Under the pieces are notes generated by a model, which was given only the letters and a program-made list of their open reading frames with translations, ran no database searches and was not told the origin of the DNA. From Candidatus Formimonas warabiya (GTDB lineage: Bacteria > Bacillota > Dehalobacteriia > Dehalobacteriales > Dehalobacteriaceae), in assembly GCF_002777255.1 (NCBI RefSeq), contig NZ_CP017634.1, positions 1,562,903-1,626,902 of the forward strand: a DNA stretch of 64,000 nucleotides, written 5' to 3'. This document shows positions 55,601-63,890 of the stretch, in pieces (the first letter of the stretch is position 1; every line of letters begins with the position of its first letter). A program made the position numbers and the translations under genes.

Positions 55601-56505
55601 TTGCCCAGAGTCAGACCGAAAAGTATCCTGATTAAGTGTTCCTTATGTTCAATATTGTCTCCGAACACCAGCCGGACATATTGCTCGATGTCCTCAGGCT
55701 GAAGTGCGCCGAGTTCAATCAGTATATCATCACTTTTCGGCAGTTTCGCCGGATTCAGATAAGTTCTGGCAGTATCATGATTCCGCCAGGCCAGCACAAG
55801 ATAGAGATTTAATGCTCCGCCTTCCTGACATAGGGCTTCAATGATACTGGCGGAAAGAGCATCCGCCCATTGCAGGTCGTCAATAAAAATGATCAAAGGG
55901 AACAGTGCCGTGGAGACGATAAACAGCAATTGGCGTACTGCTTTTCTGACCCTGTATTTAAGCTTTTCCAGATTATCCGCATGTACAGCTTTATGTGTTT
56001 CAAAAAGTATTTGGGCATAAGGGCAGACAGATAGGATGATACCAGAGTCAGCGCTTAATTTTTGGTTTAAATTGTTTTTGATATGCTTTAAGGCTTCCGT
56101 AGGCAGGGTTAGGATATGCCTTACTATCTGTTCAATGATTTCCGAAAAGGCAATCAACGGACTTTGGTCATACTGCCTGAATTTACCGCGCACGTAGGTT
56201 GCGCTTCCGACCGTAAATAAAGCTGCGGACCGTTCCACAAAAAAACTCTTGCCTATGCCAGGCCGTCCGGAAACAACTGTTAATCCCATACCGCCTTCCA
56301 GAACATGGCTGAATTGCTTTTTGAACAATCCCGTTTCACGGCTGCGGCCAACCATGGTTTTGCTGATTTTTTCTGCAATCATAGATTCAATATCCTTCGT
56401 ATTGTTTTCAACAGCTTCTTTTATTTCATCTGCCGCAAATGCCTCACTCACATTCTTCACCCGCTCTCTTTTGCAGATACTCTTTGCTTCGTCGGTCGGC
56501 TTCAC
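52657..56505 (-). CDS. Large ATP-binding LuxR-family (LAL/MalT-like) regulator
   Basis: A 1282-residue signalling regulator. It has an AAA-type ATPase domain with Walker A GRPGIGKS (residues 80-87) and Walker B LIIFIDDLQWADALS, a long helical repeat (TPR-like) middle, a GAF-like region near residues 1060-1190, and a C-terminal LuxR HTH (LTERELEVLRLLAAGMSNAE, then LGTVKNHLSHIYAKL). No clear ribosome binding site precedes the GTG at 56505; a start at ATG 56382 would also keep the ATPase domain. Such regulators activate nearby operons, so the adjacent peptide genes are candidate targets (inference). Confidence 0.88.
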   Translation of the reverse strand: MKPTDEAKSICKRERVKNVSEAFAADEIKEAVENNTKDIESMIAEKISKTMVGRSRETGLFKKQFSHVLEGGMGLTVVSGRPGIGKSFFVERSAALFTVGSATYVRGKFRQYDQSPLIAFSEIIEQIVRHILTLPTEALKHIKNNLNQKLSADSGIILSVCPYAQILFETHKAVHADNLEKLKYRVRKAVRQLLFIVSTALFPLIIFIDDLQWADALSASIIEALCQEGGALNLYLVLAWRNHDTARTYLNPAKLPKSDDILIELGALQPEDIEQYVRLVFGDNIEHKEHLIRILFGLTLGNPFNIDRVVRLLMQQKAFTYSAPGDKWVLWHSKMEKLNLPADMEQLILRQINELDEEEKEKELLSLISCCGSTTVPLLRALTNTENDLLDFRLNKLCRNYLLIKKVPEDPVQDAPIYSFPHDIILKLAYHEMDAAERSKNHYRIAETLASLQKGTSESGTRLVIAAHFLKADRVFVSPDKVTPWVNTLYEAGIAAKTGMAPEQALRIFECCADLLYSKEPQEKSGWMLRIQLEMGECQFICGQAEEAKQRFDALMAEYPETESLIKIKRMYLRLCAQGGDFEKVMELGAELLTHLGFKLDRKHLLPDLIKSKLLFTDRKISRLTSASAITEIRQLYILETLTVMALAANRTDDRLSAIFALKLAVLSARYGNSDYAPAAYAAYCYILFSVLRKPEKGRRLEKVVLELIEKCGNSDSKSTAWFLLGAFTYHLTNSLEDTLECLKKSVEEGEKEGGSLYGSYACAFMIMTKYMTGRPLGELQQIIDDYRRLPKRPDYNVVLSLCDIYGGQINQLKNGVLPPREAPYEEERESGDKDLFELTIMLVGIIIELERLYLAGKIEEAYGLTVSIASVMTSFLGFILDVAYIFYNILTRLAMHRYLSGKEQRRNKKIIKKHLKELKYCVGIYQGNHYARYLLAQAEYDTVFMQEKASDKPYREAIVFARQQGNLSLEALANLLAARYHHEDDRLSEFYASEAVRLYKKWGADHIGELILREMKLSCGEAAAAKEPALQPAKTEGIENKSHDLLFHLGEIEKMSGDEGYLYLLRVLIEQMAVDYCAVFFEKSDEMFLKYDQRKGEAARAHPEGVNLNHLGGLPRKLIRYVARTETEVLWDKKSAGGIAWNDPYLADKENFSLACLPVRYSGVFIGIIYLEKSSRDGLGDGLLPFVKGFVPSLLSRQTKIRETNIPSVLKPQLENSTFTERELEVLRLLAAGMSNAEISKELYITLGTVKNHLSHIYAKLDTDNRVRTVMRAKELKIIPT

Positions 56506-56830
56506 TGGTTTAACGCGAAATAAAGGTCTGACAAGACACCTATGTTTCTCGGTTTCTTATTAAAAAGAATGGAAGCAAAAGAACCGTCCATGATTTCTTT
56601 ATGAGACATTCCCAATCATTTGTCCAGGTTTATGGGTCGAAAGTTGTCTTTTGGCCAGTTTACAGCTTGATTATATCAGGAAAAAATATCCACGTTAAGA
56701 CTAATACAAACAAAATCCTTCTGCTGCTCCCGTCTCCTTTCCGGAAAATACGATACTTACGCCATAAATTATAGATAACGCCGCTTTTTTTACATGTGAC
56801 AAAGGTCATATCTTTTTTAAAAAAGGAAAA

Positions 56831-56858
56831 GGGAGCATTAGCTTAAACTAATACTCCC
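56831..56858 (-). terminator. Terminator of the small-protein operon
   Basis: GGGAGCATTAG (56831-56841) pairs with CTAATACTCCC (56848-56858), one mismatch, 6-nt loop. On the minus strand TTTTCCTTTTTT follows. It lies downstream of the tiny genes at 56991-57254. Confidence 0.8.
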
Positions 56859-56872
56859 TTATTCATGGGAAT

Positions 56873-56938
56873 TTAATCTTTGCATTCCTGGCAGATTGTC
56901 GAAACATTGTATTTGAGTTGTTTCGGGTACTTCGCCAT
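56873..56938 (-). CDS. Possible 21-residue peptide
   Basis: The frame reads MAKYPKQLKYNVSTICQECK plus a final D, and lies between the two tiny hydrophobic genes and their terminator. AAGG about ten bases upstream could be a weak ribosome binding site. Too short to judge by content; recorded because of its position in the same transcript. Confidence 0.25.
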   Translation of the reverse strand: MAKYPKQLKYNVSTICQECKD

Positions 56939-56990
56939 GAAACTCAGCCTTGAGCAGAATTTTTGCCGGATTGAGAAAAGTTTTCTGTGA

Positions 56991-57107
56991 TCAGTCGTTA
57001 AGTACACAACAGCACAAAAATTCAAGAACGATGAGGATGATAATCAGGTCGATAATGCCCTCGAAATTGCATTCTTCCCGGTGTCCCAGGCCACCCAATA
57101 TACCCAT
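56991..57107 (-). CDS. Tiny hydrophobic Cys-rich protein, tandem paralogue B
   Basis: A 38-residue protein: a short polar N-terminus (MGILGGLGHREECNFEG), a hydrophobic helix IIDLIIILIVLEF and a Cys-rich tail LCCCVLND. ATG at 57107 follows AAAGGAGC. It shares the nearly exact core IIDLIIILIVLEF with the gene 33 bp upstream, so the two are paralogues. It resembles short membrane-associated spore proteins in general form, but no family name is certain. Confidence 0.7.
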   Translation of the reverse strand: MGILGGLGHREECNFEGIIDLIIILIVLEFLCCCVLND

Positions 57108-57140
57108 TAGGCTAGCTCCTTTCTCTTTATTTTTGCGGTT

Positions 57141-57254
57141 TTAGCAACGGTTGTTAATAAAGCCGCATATGAATTCGAGCACGATTAAAATTATAATCAG
57201 ATCAATTATGTCATCAAACACTCCACAGTTATTGTTATCGCAGCCGCCGCCCAT
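57141..57254 (-). CDS. Tiny hydrophobic Cys-rich protein, tandem paralogue A
   Basis: A 37-residue protein: MGGGCDNNNCGVFDD, hydrophobic segment IIDLIIILIVLEF and tail ICGFINNRC. ATG at 57254 follows AAAGGGG. Gly/Asn/Cys-rich N-termini joined to a hydrophobic helix are common in small sporulation or coat proteins (general family knowledge). It is the first gene of the pair, with its paralogue just downstream. Confidence 0.7.
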   Translation of the reverse strand: MGGGCDNNNCGVFDDIIDLIIILIVLEFICGFINNRC

Positions 57255-57451
57255 ATTTCATACCCCTTTCATTTAGCTATTTTTGTTTGTCTACAGTACA
57301 TGTTATGTTTGTCTAGATATCTTTGACACTACCATCACGTGAATCGGGGTAAAAAATTTTTTTTTTTTAAAAGCTCAGAAGACTTTTTCGGGACCTGGGT
57401 TCGGCTACAGGGTACCGGAGAAGACCGACCATCCATAGTGCTGCCATGAAA

Positions 57452-57483
57452 AAAACTCCTTTGATGGCGAAAGGAGTTTTTCC
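57452..57483. terminator. Terminator after cphA (hairpin with T-runs on both sides)
   Basis: AAAACTCCTTT (57452-57462) and AAAGGAGTTTT (57470-57480) are perfect 11-bp arms with a 7-nt loop. It is the last strong hairpin downstream of cphA on the minus strand and could also stop plus-strand transcripts. Confidence 0.75.
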
Positions 57484-57539
57484 TGGTTGGTGAGAAAGTA
57501 ACTATTTATCTATGCCATCAGCTCAATTAATAAAAAAAA

Positions 57540-57657
57540 GCTTGTTCAGAAACCCCCAGATACTAGGTGCAGCAGGCATTTGCACCGCAGGCGCACCGGA
57601 GTACGCGGAGCAAAAATGCGCAACTGTACCAAGGTAGATGGGGGTTTGTCAACAAGC
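57540..57657. repeat. 118-bp foldback element downstream of cphA
   Basis: The ends GCTTGTT (57540-57546) and AACAAGC (57651-57657), then AAACCCCC (57550-57557) and GGGGGTTT (57640-57647), pair to form a long outer stem. Inside are smaller inverted repeats, for example GGTGCA/TTGCACC near 57567-57587. It looks like a miniature foldback repeat or a structured RNA; no coding capacity. Confidence 0.6.
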
Positions 57658-57678
57658 TCAGAGATTTTCCCTGCTCAG

Positions 57679-60369
57679 TTAGATCGACCCTGCCGATGAA
57701 AGGTACTCGCGGGTTTCCGGTCTGGCAAACCCCAGGTTCACCAGTTGGGACCCGACGGTGGCCTCTTCTTTTAACAAATGATTGACCAAATCAAAGAGAG
57801 GCTCAAATTTCTCATAAAAAACGACGATTAAGTCGCCCGGGGCCGCCTTTTTTACCGCAGCCAGGAGGGCTTCCGTTTCCGACAGGATAATTTCCATATT
57901 TTCCTTGGCTGCGCCTCCCTCCATGGCCCCTTGATAAAGCAGCCGGGCTACCTCTCCAGGCTTTCTTCCCCTTAAATCCTGGTCTTCTTTTATAATAAGC
58001 TTAGAAAAACCCTGTGCGGAAATTTTTCCTACTTCGATAATGTTCTTGTCCAGCCTGTCTCCGGGGACTCCGATTACGCCAACCAGTCTTTTCGCCCCCG
58101 TGGTCTGAAGGAATTGAATCACGGATTGGTATCCGCCGATGTTATGGCCGTAATCCAGCATCACCTGACAATTTTCTAAATTGAAAATATTAAACCTGCC
58201 GGGATTAACCGCCGGATCCGGCTTAAAATCGGTTAAACCGATGCGGATAATATTCTCCGGAATGTTGAGACAGCTTAAGGCGGCCACTGCAGCCAGGGAA
58301 TTTTCAATATTGCACCTGGCTTTTCCTTCAAAAGTGATGGGCACCTCTTTGATATCCACCACCGGTGTCTTCTGCCCTTTTTTGTAAAGATAGAGGATTT
58401 TGTCTTCCACCCGGACCGCTGTTCCCCCCGCTCTGATGTGATTTTCCAGCACCGGGTTTTCTTTCATCTGAGAAAAATAAACGATGTTGCATGTGACCCG
58501 GCGGGCAATAAAATCCGTCATGGGGTCATCTCCATTGAGCACTGCGAAACCGTCGGATTTAACCGCTTCCACCACCAGGGCTTTCGCAAAAGCCAATTCT
58601 TCCAGAGTATCAATACCATCCTGCCCCACATGATCGTCACTGATATTGACAATCACCCCTACGTCCGCCAAATGATAGCCCAACCCTTTTCTGACGATCC
58701 CGCCCCGGGCCGTCTCCAGGACGGCCACGTCAACTTCCTTATTGGCCAGGACCAATTGGGCGCTGGAGGGTCCGGTATTATCCCCATCAGAAATACACCG
58801 GTTTCCCACATAGGTGCCGCAGGTGCAGGTCATGCCCACTTTCTTCCCCATCAGGGAAAAGACATGGGCGATCAGCCGGGTAACAGTGGTTTTTCCATTG
58901 GTCCCGGTAATAGAAACGATGGGGATGCTCACCGGTGTCCCTTTGGGGTATAAATAATCGATGATGTCGGCGGCGACATTTTGGGCCTGGCCCATGGTGG
59001 GATAGAGATGCATCCTTAGGCCGGGAGCGGCATTTACTTCTACCACGGCGCCATGGTCAGGCGAAATAGGCTGGGAAATATCCTCCATCACAAAATCGAT
59101 GCCGGCTATTTCTAAACCGATGATTTGGGCTATTTTAACGGCAAGGAGCGCATTTTGGGGATGCATTTCTCCGGTGCAGTCCCGGGCCGTGCCACCGGTA
59201 CTGAGATTGCCGTTTTCCCGTAATAGAATTGTTTCACCTGGGGCCGGGATGTCATTCTCCGTAAAACCTAATTTTTGCAGCACGCGCTTTGCCACCCGGT
59301 CCAGCTTAATTTTCGTCAAAGGTCTTTCATGACCCATTCCCCTGATAGCACTGCGGTTTTCTTTTGCTACAAGTTCCTTAATGGTATGCACGCCATCTCC
59401 CGTAATGGACGCCGGTTTTCTTTCCGCTACAGCGGATACCTTATCCCCGACCACCAATACCCGATAATCTTTTCCTTTGATAAACCGTTCCACCAGCAAA
59501 ACAGAATGATGTTTTGCCGCGGACCGGTAGGCCATTCTAAGCTGGTTTTCATCCTGGATATTTAAGTTGACCCCCTTGCCCTGGTTGCCGTCATAAGGCT
59601 TGAGCACCACCGGATAACCCAGGGACGCCGCTAGCGCTACAGCTGAATCCTCGGTATAGACCAGACCTCCCTCGGGAACCGGTACCCCGAAATCACTCAA
59701 AACTTGCTTTGTTAACTGCTTATTTTTAACCAGGTCAACAGAAATACAAGTCGTCCGGTCAGGTAGGGAGGCTTGGATTAAGTGCAAATATTTTCCGTAA
59801 CTCAATTGGAGGAGGCTTTCATCTCCCAAGCGTTTTACTGGAATCCCCCTCTTTTTTGCTTCCCGGAATATCGCCCTGGTACTTGGTCCCAGCGCGGTAT
59901 CCGAGGTAATTTTCTTCAGACCATCCAGAAGAGGTTTAACAGGAACAGGCTGGTTTTGGGCCAAACAGGATACAATCTGCAGCGCAGCCTTTCCGCACGC
60001 CACCGCGTATGCTTCATGAAAAAACTCATAAATGATGGCATAGGTAGCAGGCTTTTGGACCAGTCTGGTCTTGCCAAAATAAACAGGATCGCCGAACATG
60101 CTCTGTAATTCCAAAATCAAATGTTCCGCCACGTGGCACACATAAGTGCCTTCCTCCAGCCTGGTCACAAACCCGCCCTCATATCCCAACGAACAGTGAT
60201 GCTTTTTGAGCCCGGGAAATAATCTCAGGAGTTCCTCGTTAAATCCTTCTATCTCCTTGGTAGTTTTCTCCGCCAGTCCTCCTGCATCTACCAATAGCTT
60301 TACTACCGGCTTATGGCAGTAAATATTCCTGCCGTTGAAAACGTGCACCTCTTTTAGTTCCACCTTCAA
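57679..60369 (-). CDS. cphA: Cyanophycin synthetase
   Basis: An 896-residue enzyme that polymerises Asp and Arg into cyanophycin. It has an N-terminal CphA-specific domain, an ATP-grasp domain (YPVVLKPYDGNQGKGVNLNI, IDFVMEDIS, VEVNAAPGLRMH) and a Mur-ligase-like C-terminal half (ITGTNGKTTVTRLIAHV, LDYGHNIGGYQSV). The start is TTG at 60369 or a GTG two codons later; AGGAGG lies just upstream. It ends a three-gene cyanophycin operon. Confidence 0.95.
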   Translation of the reverse strand: MKVELKEVHVFNGRNIYCHKPVVKLLVDAGGLAEKTTKEIEGFNEELLRLFPGLKKHHCSLGYEGGFVTRLEEGTYVCHVAEHLILELQSMFGDPVYFGKTRLVQKPATYAIIYEFFHEAYAVACGKAALQIVSCLAQNQPVPVKPLLDGLKKITSDTALGPSTRAIFREAKKRGIPVKRLGDESLLQLSYGKYLHLIQASLPDRTTCISVDLVKNKQLTKQVLSDFGVPVPEGGLVYTEDSAVALAASLGYPVVLKPYDGNQGKGVNLNIQDENQLRMAYRSAAKHHSVLLVERFIKGKDYRVLVVGDKVSAVAERKPASITGDGVHTIKELVAKENRSAIRGMGHERPLTKIKLDRVAKRVLQKLGFTENDIPAPGETILLRENGNLSTGGTARDCTGEMHPQNALLAVKIAQIIGLEIAGIDFVMEDISQPISPDHGAVVEVNAAPGLRMHLYPTMGQAQNVAADIIDYLYPKGTPVSIPIVSITGTNGKTTVTRLIAHVFSLMGKKVGMTCTCGTYVGNRCISDGDNTGPSSAQLVLANKEVDVAVLETARGGIVRKGLGYHLADVGVIVNISDDHVGQDGIDTLEELAFAKALVVEAVKSDGFAVLNGDDPMTDFIARRVTCNIVYFSQMKENPVLENHIRAGGTAVRVEDKILYLYKKGQKTPVVDIKEVPITFEGKARCNIENSLAAVAALSCLNIPENIIRIGLTDFKPDPAVNPGRFNIFNLENCQVMLDYGHNIGGYQSVIQFLQTTGAKRLVGVIGVPGDRLDKNIIEVGKISAQGFSKLIIKEDQDLRGRKPGEVARLLYQGAMEGGAAKENMEIILSETEALLAAVKKAAPGDLIVVFYEKFEPLFDLVNHLLKEEATVGSQLVNLGFARPETREYLSSAGSI

Positions 60370-60401
60370 TGTCCTCCTAATAAAAAGCCCTGCAGGCTTC
60401 G

Positions 60402-61211
60402 TTAATGCATCCTTACTACTTCTCTGCTCTCAAAATCAAAGCCATAACCGCTCGACAAAACATGAATCGTCACATTGGTAATGGCTAATATTTCATCCGG
60501 CTTCAATTCCGACACATTGGAGCTCTTAATGGATTTGCCCTCGATCACCGTCACGGCATTGTTCCCCAGCACTTTAAAATAGCCGTCCGGATAAACCATA
60601 ATCGCCGTGTCCTCATCGATGCCGATGCCCAACATGCCGGGATTTTGTGCCACACCGCACAACAAACGGCCCAGCCTGCCCCTCTGGTCAAAATGCTGGT
60701 CAATGATGACCCCTTCCAGGAGATTTAAACCCGGGGCCATCTTCAGCGTACATTTCCGGGCCGGATCATTGCTTAAGCCTTCCACAATCATGGTGCTGCT
60801 CATCACTGAGGCCCCGGCGCTGGTGCCGATAATCGCGGTTCCTTTCCGGAAGGAGCGATGTAAGGCCTCATAAGCTTTCGTGCCTCCCAAAATACTAGTA
60901 ATTCTTAACTGGTCACCACCTGTAAAGAAAACACCGGAAGAAGCCTCAATTTTTTGCGCATTTTCCTCTTCATTGGCCTCATCCCGGGAACTGATATTTA
61001 GTATAACCGTATGCTTCGCTCCTAACCGGGAAAAAACTTCTTGGTACACTTTTCCTGCTTCTTCAGGGCGTTGGGTTGCGGTTGTCACAACGGCAATGCG
61101 GGCATCTCTTCCTCCTACCGTCCGGACAACCTCCTCCAGAATCTGGCTGTCCCCTTTTTTATCTTCCGCGCCTCCAATGATCACCAAATTCCCCTTTAAT
61201 TGATCCGCCAT
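60402..61211 (-). CDS. cphB: Cyanophycinase
   Basis: A 269-residue serine exopeptidase (family S51) that cuts cyanophycin into beta-Asp-Arg dipeptides. The nucleophile Ser lies in IIGTSAGASVMS. IIGGAEDKKGDSQIL and FTGGDQLRITSIL are also family typical. ATG at 61211 with GGAGGTTGCC upstream is the start. It is 32 bp upstream of cphA. Confidence 0.95.
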   Translation of the reverse strand: MADQLKGNLVIIGGAEDKKGDSQILEEVVRTVGGRDARIAVVTTATQRPEEAGKVYQEVFSRLGAKHTVILNISSRDEANEEENAQKIEASSGVFFTGGDQLRITSILGGTKAYEALHRSFRKGTAIIGTSAGASVMSSTMIVEGLSNDPARKCTLKMAPGLNLLEGVIIDQHFDQRGRLGRLLCGVAQNPGMLGIGIDEDTAIMVYPDGYFKVLGNNAVTVIEGKSIKSSNVSELKPDEILAITNVTIHVLSSGYGFDFESREVVRMH

Positions 61212-61256
61212 GGCAACCTCCGTGACCTTCACCTTCTTGATTTTCCTTCTGTTTAT

Positions 61257-62399
61257 TTATCTCTCATATGTTCCCTTCTTTACAACTTTTTTATCCACGA
61301 TTAAGTGCTCTCCCCGGCCCAATAACCTGTTAATCTCCAGGTCTTTCCGGCCAAAAACGATGATGTCGGCGTCGCTTCCCGGCACAAGGGCCCCCTTCCT
61401 GGGATATAATTTTAATATTTGGGCCGGGTTCATCGTCATCGTTTTCAAGCAGGTCTCAAAAGGTAGCTTTTTCTCCAAAATACAGGCCCGAAAATCCTCC
61501 AGCAGGGCCTTTACCTCTGCCACACTGCACGGGGATTCTTTGGGACAGGCGCTGCCGTTTCCGTCCGAGGTGATGGTCACCCGGTCCAGTTCCCTTTCCT
61601 CATGGATCAACTTTTCTAAAGCATCAGGCACACTTAAGCCAATTTTCTCTCCTGCCGTCAGGTCAATATTTCCCCCTTTTTTTAAAAGCCGGATGCCTTG
61701 GAAAAATAGATTTTCATTCCTGTTGATATGCGTAGGTACAAACATTTCCAGCGGGAAATCGGACTCATCAAGGACCTGGAACAAGGGACCCAGCCCTTCT
61801 TTCCCGTCCCCCACATGAATATGGACCACCCCGGCCTTTCCGCCTAACATGCCCCCTGTTCTGGCCTCGGAGGCAATCTCTCTTAAGGATTCTAAAGAGG
61901 GGTGAGAGGACCGGTGGTCTGAAATGGCAATCTCCCCCACGCCCACCACCTTGTCGATGAGGGCGATATCCGTGAGCGCTCTCCCGGTCAAGGTAGCCGT
62001 AGGAATTCCGTAGCTGCCTGAATAAATATAGGTGGAAATCCCTTCGTCTTCCAGCGCCCGGGCCTTGGCTAAAAGGCCGGAAATACTTCGGGTCACGCTG
62101 TCAAACCCTAAGACTCCCACCACGGTAGTAACTCCCGCCCTAGTCAGCTCACTGAACATAATTTCCGGTGTGCGGCTGTGGGGCCCTTGTTCGCCGCCGC
62201 CTCCCGCAATATGCACATGCTGGTCGATAAAACCCGGGCAAACAATACAGTCCGTGCAGTCTATCACTTCCACTTCCCGGAAAGCTTTCGGGTCAATATC
62301 ATCCTCCACCTGGCAGATTTTATCAAAGACGACCAAAATGTCTTTCTGCCCCAGATCGGCCGGATTAAAACAGTAGCCTTTTTTTAATAACTTAAACAC
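61257..62399 (-). CDS. iadA: Isoaspartyl dipeptidase
   Basis: A 380-residue zinc amidohydrolase that splits beta-aspartyl dipeptides, the product of cyanophycinase. It has the metal site FIDQHVHIAGGGGEQGP, GVTTVVGVLG, SGSYGIPTATLTGRAL and SDGNGSACPK. The probable start is GTG at 62399 after GGGAGG; TTG at 62414 is an alternative. It is the first gene of the cyanophycin operon, so synthesis and full degradation are encoded together. Confidence 0.9.
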   Translation of the reverse strand: MFKLLKKGYCFNPADLGQKDILVVFDKICQVEDDIDPKAFREVEVIDCTDCIVCPGFIDQHVHIAGGGGEQGPHSRTPEIMFSELTRAGVTTVVGVLGFDSVTRSISGLLAKARALEDEGISTYIYSGSYGIPTATLTGRALTDIALIDKVVGVGEIAISDHRSSHPSLESLREIASEARTGGMLGGKAGVVHIHVGDGKEGLGPLFQVLDESDFPLEMFVPTHINRNENLFFQGIRLLKKGGNIDLTAGEKIGLSVPDALEKLIHEERELDRVTITSDGNGSACPKESPCSVAEVKALLEDFRACILEKKLPFETCLKTMTMNPAQILKLYPRKGALVPGSDADIIVFGRKDLEINRLLGRGEHLIVDKKVVKKGTYER

Positions 62400-62496
62400 A
62401 ATGCCTCCCGCCAAAAAGCAGCCTACCCACTGAAATTCTTACTTTAATATTTCACGGGAAAATCTAAACTATTCTCTCCCGCCTCATGAAAAAAGA

Positions 62497-62541
62497 GCAG
62501 ACACGGAGACGGTTCTGCAACAGAACCGTCTCCGTGTCTGC
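62497..62541. repeat. Dispersed palindromic repeat, second copy type
   Basis: Perfect 21-bp arms (62497-62517, starting GCAGACACGGAGACGG, and 62521-62541) with a 3-nt loop CAA. Its core is closely related to the palindrome at 15115-15155. It lies between iadA and the small zinc-finger gene, and is followed by a short T5 run about 20 bp later. Confidence 0.85.
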
Positions 62542-62578
62542 ATGTCTGGTCTGTGTCTGTTTTTGAGACATCCCCTAT

Positions 62579-62746
62579 TTAAATAGGCTTTGGGGGCGCC
62601 TGGACGTCTTTGGCCTGGGTCTTAACCCGAAACAAGCAATGCTCGCAAAAGTATGGAGCATCTTTGTTCTTGGCCAATTTGGCATAATCTTTATGGATTT
62701 TACATATATCCTCTACCTTACCGCATAAGGAACATTTTACCTGCAT
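62579..62746 (-). CDS. Small zinc-finger protein, YlaI-like (DUF2197)
   Basis: A 55-residue protein: MQVKCSLCGKVEDICKIHKD, then DAPYFCEHCLFRV and a proline-rich tail. Two CxxC pairs should bind zinc. This fits the YlaI/DUF2197 family. ATG at 62746 follows AAGGGGG at a normal spacing. It is a single gene between the palindromic repeat and gpr. Confidence 0.8.
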   Translation of the reverse strand: MQVKCSLCGKVEDICKIHKDYAKLAKNKDAPYFCEHCLFRVKTQAKDVQAPPKPI

Positions 62747-62878
62747 AATGGTCCCCCTTAAACAAAAAGTAATAAGTATAGTATTCTCTTCATAGAATTA
62801 TTTTCCTTCCCTGATCCCAAAGTATAATTTTTCCTAATTCAGTTATCCTAAAAAGAAAAATACAAAGGAGAATCTTAT

Positions 62879-63865
62879 ATGCGCAGTATGGATACATTTA
62901 AAAAATTGGGCGTTTCATTGGATTTGGCTTTAGAAGCCCATGAACTGCTGAGAGGGGCGACGAAACAGGAAGTGCCGGGAGTAAAAGAAGATAAAGAGAG
63001 TTTTGACTTCGCTTCCGTAACAACCGTGACAATTCTGGATGCCCAGGGAGAACAGCTTATGGGTAAACCTCAGGGTACCTATATCACCATTGAAGCTCCC
63101 CGGATCCGCTTTGAAGGCAAAGAAATTATGGATGATCTTAGCGAACTGTTGGCGAATAAATTAGAATCTCTCATCAAAATTGGCCCCCAAGGTACGATCC
63201 TGGTGATCGGTTTAGGAAACTGGAATGCCACACCGGATGCCTTAGGACCCAATGTGGTTAACTCTACCATGGCCACCCGCCACCTGTACACCTATGCTCC
63301 GGAAGCGGTGGGAGAAGGACTCCGTCCTGTATGCGCCTTAGCTCCGGGTGTGCTGGGAATTACGGGTATCGAAACGGCGGAAATCATCAAAGGAGTCGTA
63401 GACAGGGTTAAACCGGACTATATCATTGCGGTTGATGCTTTAGCCGCGGCAAATATTTCCCGGATCAGCACGACGATTCAGATCGCCGACACGGGGATCA
63501 GCCCCGGATCAGGGCTGGGAAATAAAAGAATCGGTATTAATCAAGAATCCATGGGCGTTCCGGTCATCGCCATCGGCGTTCCCACCGTAGTCCATGCATC
63601 GGTGATTATCAACGAAGCCCTGGCCAAGCTGAACGAGCTCTGGTCAAACAACATGCTCATGGCCACATGTGCCCAAAACATTAACCCTGACTTAACCCAG
63701 CAACTTTCCGGCACCATGTTTCAGGCTTTTGAAGGCAACCTGGTGGTCACGCCAAAAGAGATCGACGATTTAATTCTCAATGTAGGGAAAATCATCGCTG
63801 CAGGGATTACGCAAGCGGCCCATCCCGGAATCAACAAAGAAAATTACCATCGCTATATGCAATAA
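62879..63865 (+). CDS. gpr: GPR endopeptidase, spore germination protease
   Basis: A 328-residue aspartic-type protease (family A25) that degrades small acid-soluble proteins during germination. Seen are the N-terminal prosegment (LGVSLDLALEAHELLRG), VIGLGNWNATPDALGPNVV, LAPGVLGITGIETAEIIKG and PDYIIAVDALAA. ATG at 62879 follows AAAGGAG. A strong terminator follows at once. It confirms that the host forms endospores. Confidence 0.96.
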   Translation: MRSMDTFKKLGVSLDLALEAHELLRGATKQEVPGVKEDKESFDFASVTTVTILDAQGEQLMGKPQGTYITIEAPRIRFEGKEIMDDLSELLANKLESLIKIGPQGTILVIGLGNWNATPDALGPNVVNSTMATRHLYTYAPEAVGEGLRPVCALAPGVLGITGIETAEIIKGVVDRVKPDYIIAVDALAAANISRISTTIQIADTGISPGSGLGNKRIGINQESMGVPVIAIGVPTVVHASVIINEALAKLNELWSNNMLMATCAQNINPDLTQQLSGTMFQAFEGNLVVTPKEIDDLILNVGKIIAAGITQAAHPGINKENYHRYMQ

Positions 63866-63890
63866 AAAAAGCCCCCATGGGGCTTTTTTT
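63866..63890 (+). terminator. Terminator of gpr
   Basis: AAAAAGCCCC and GGGGC with TTTTTTT form a compact stem with a 3-nt loop directly after the TAA. Confidence 0.92.
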
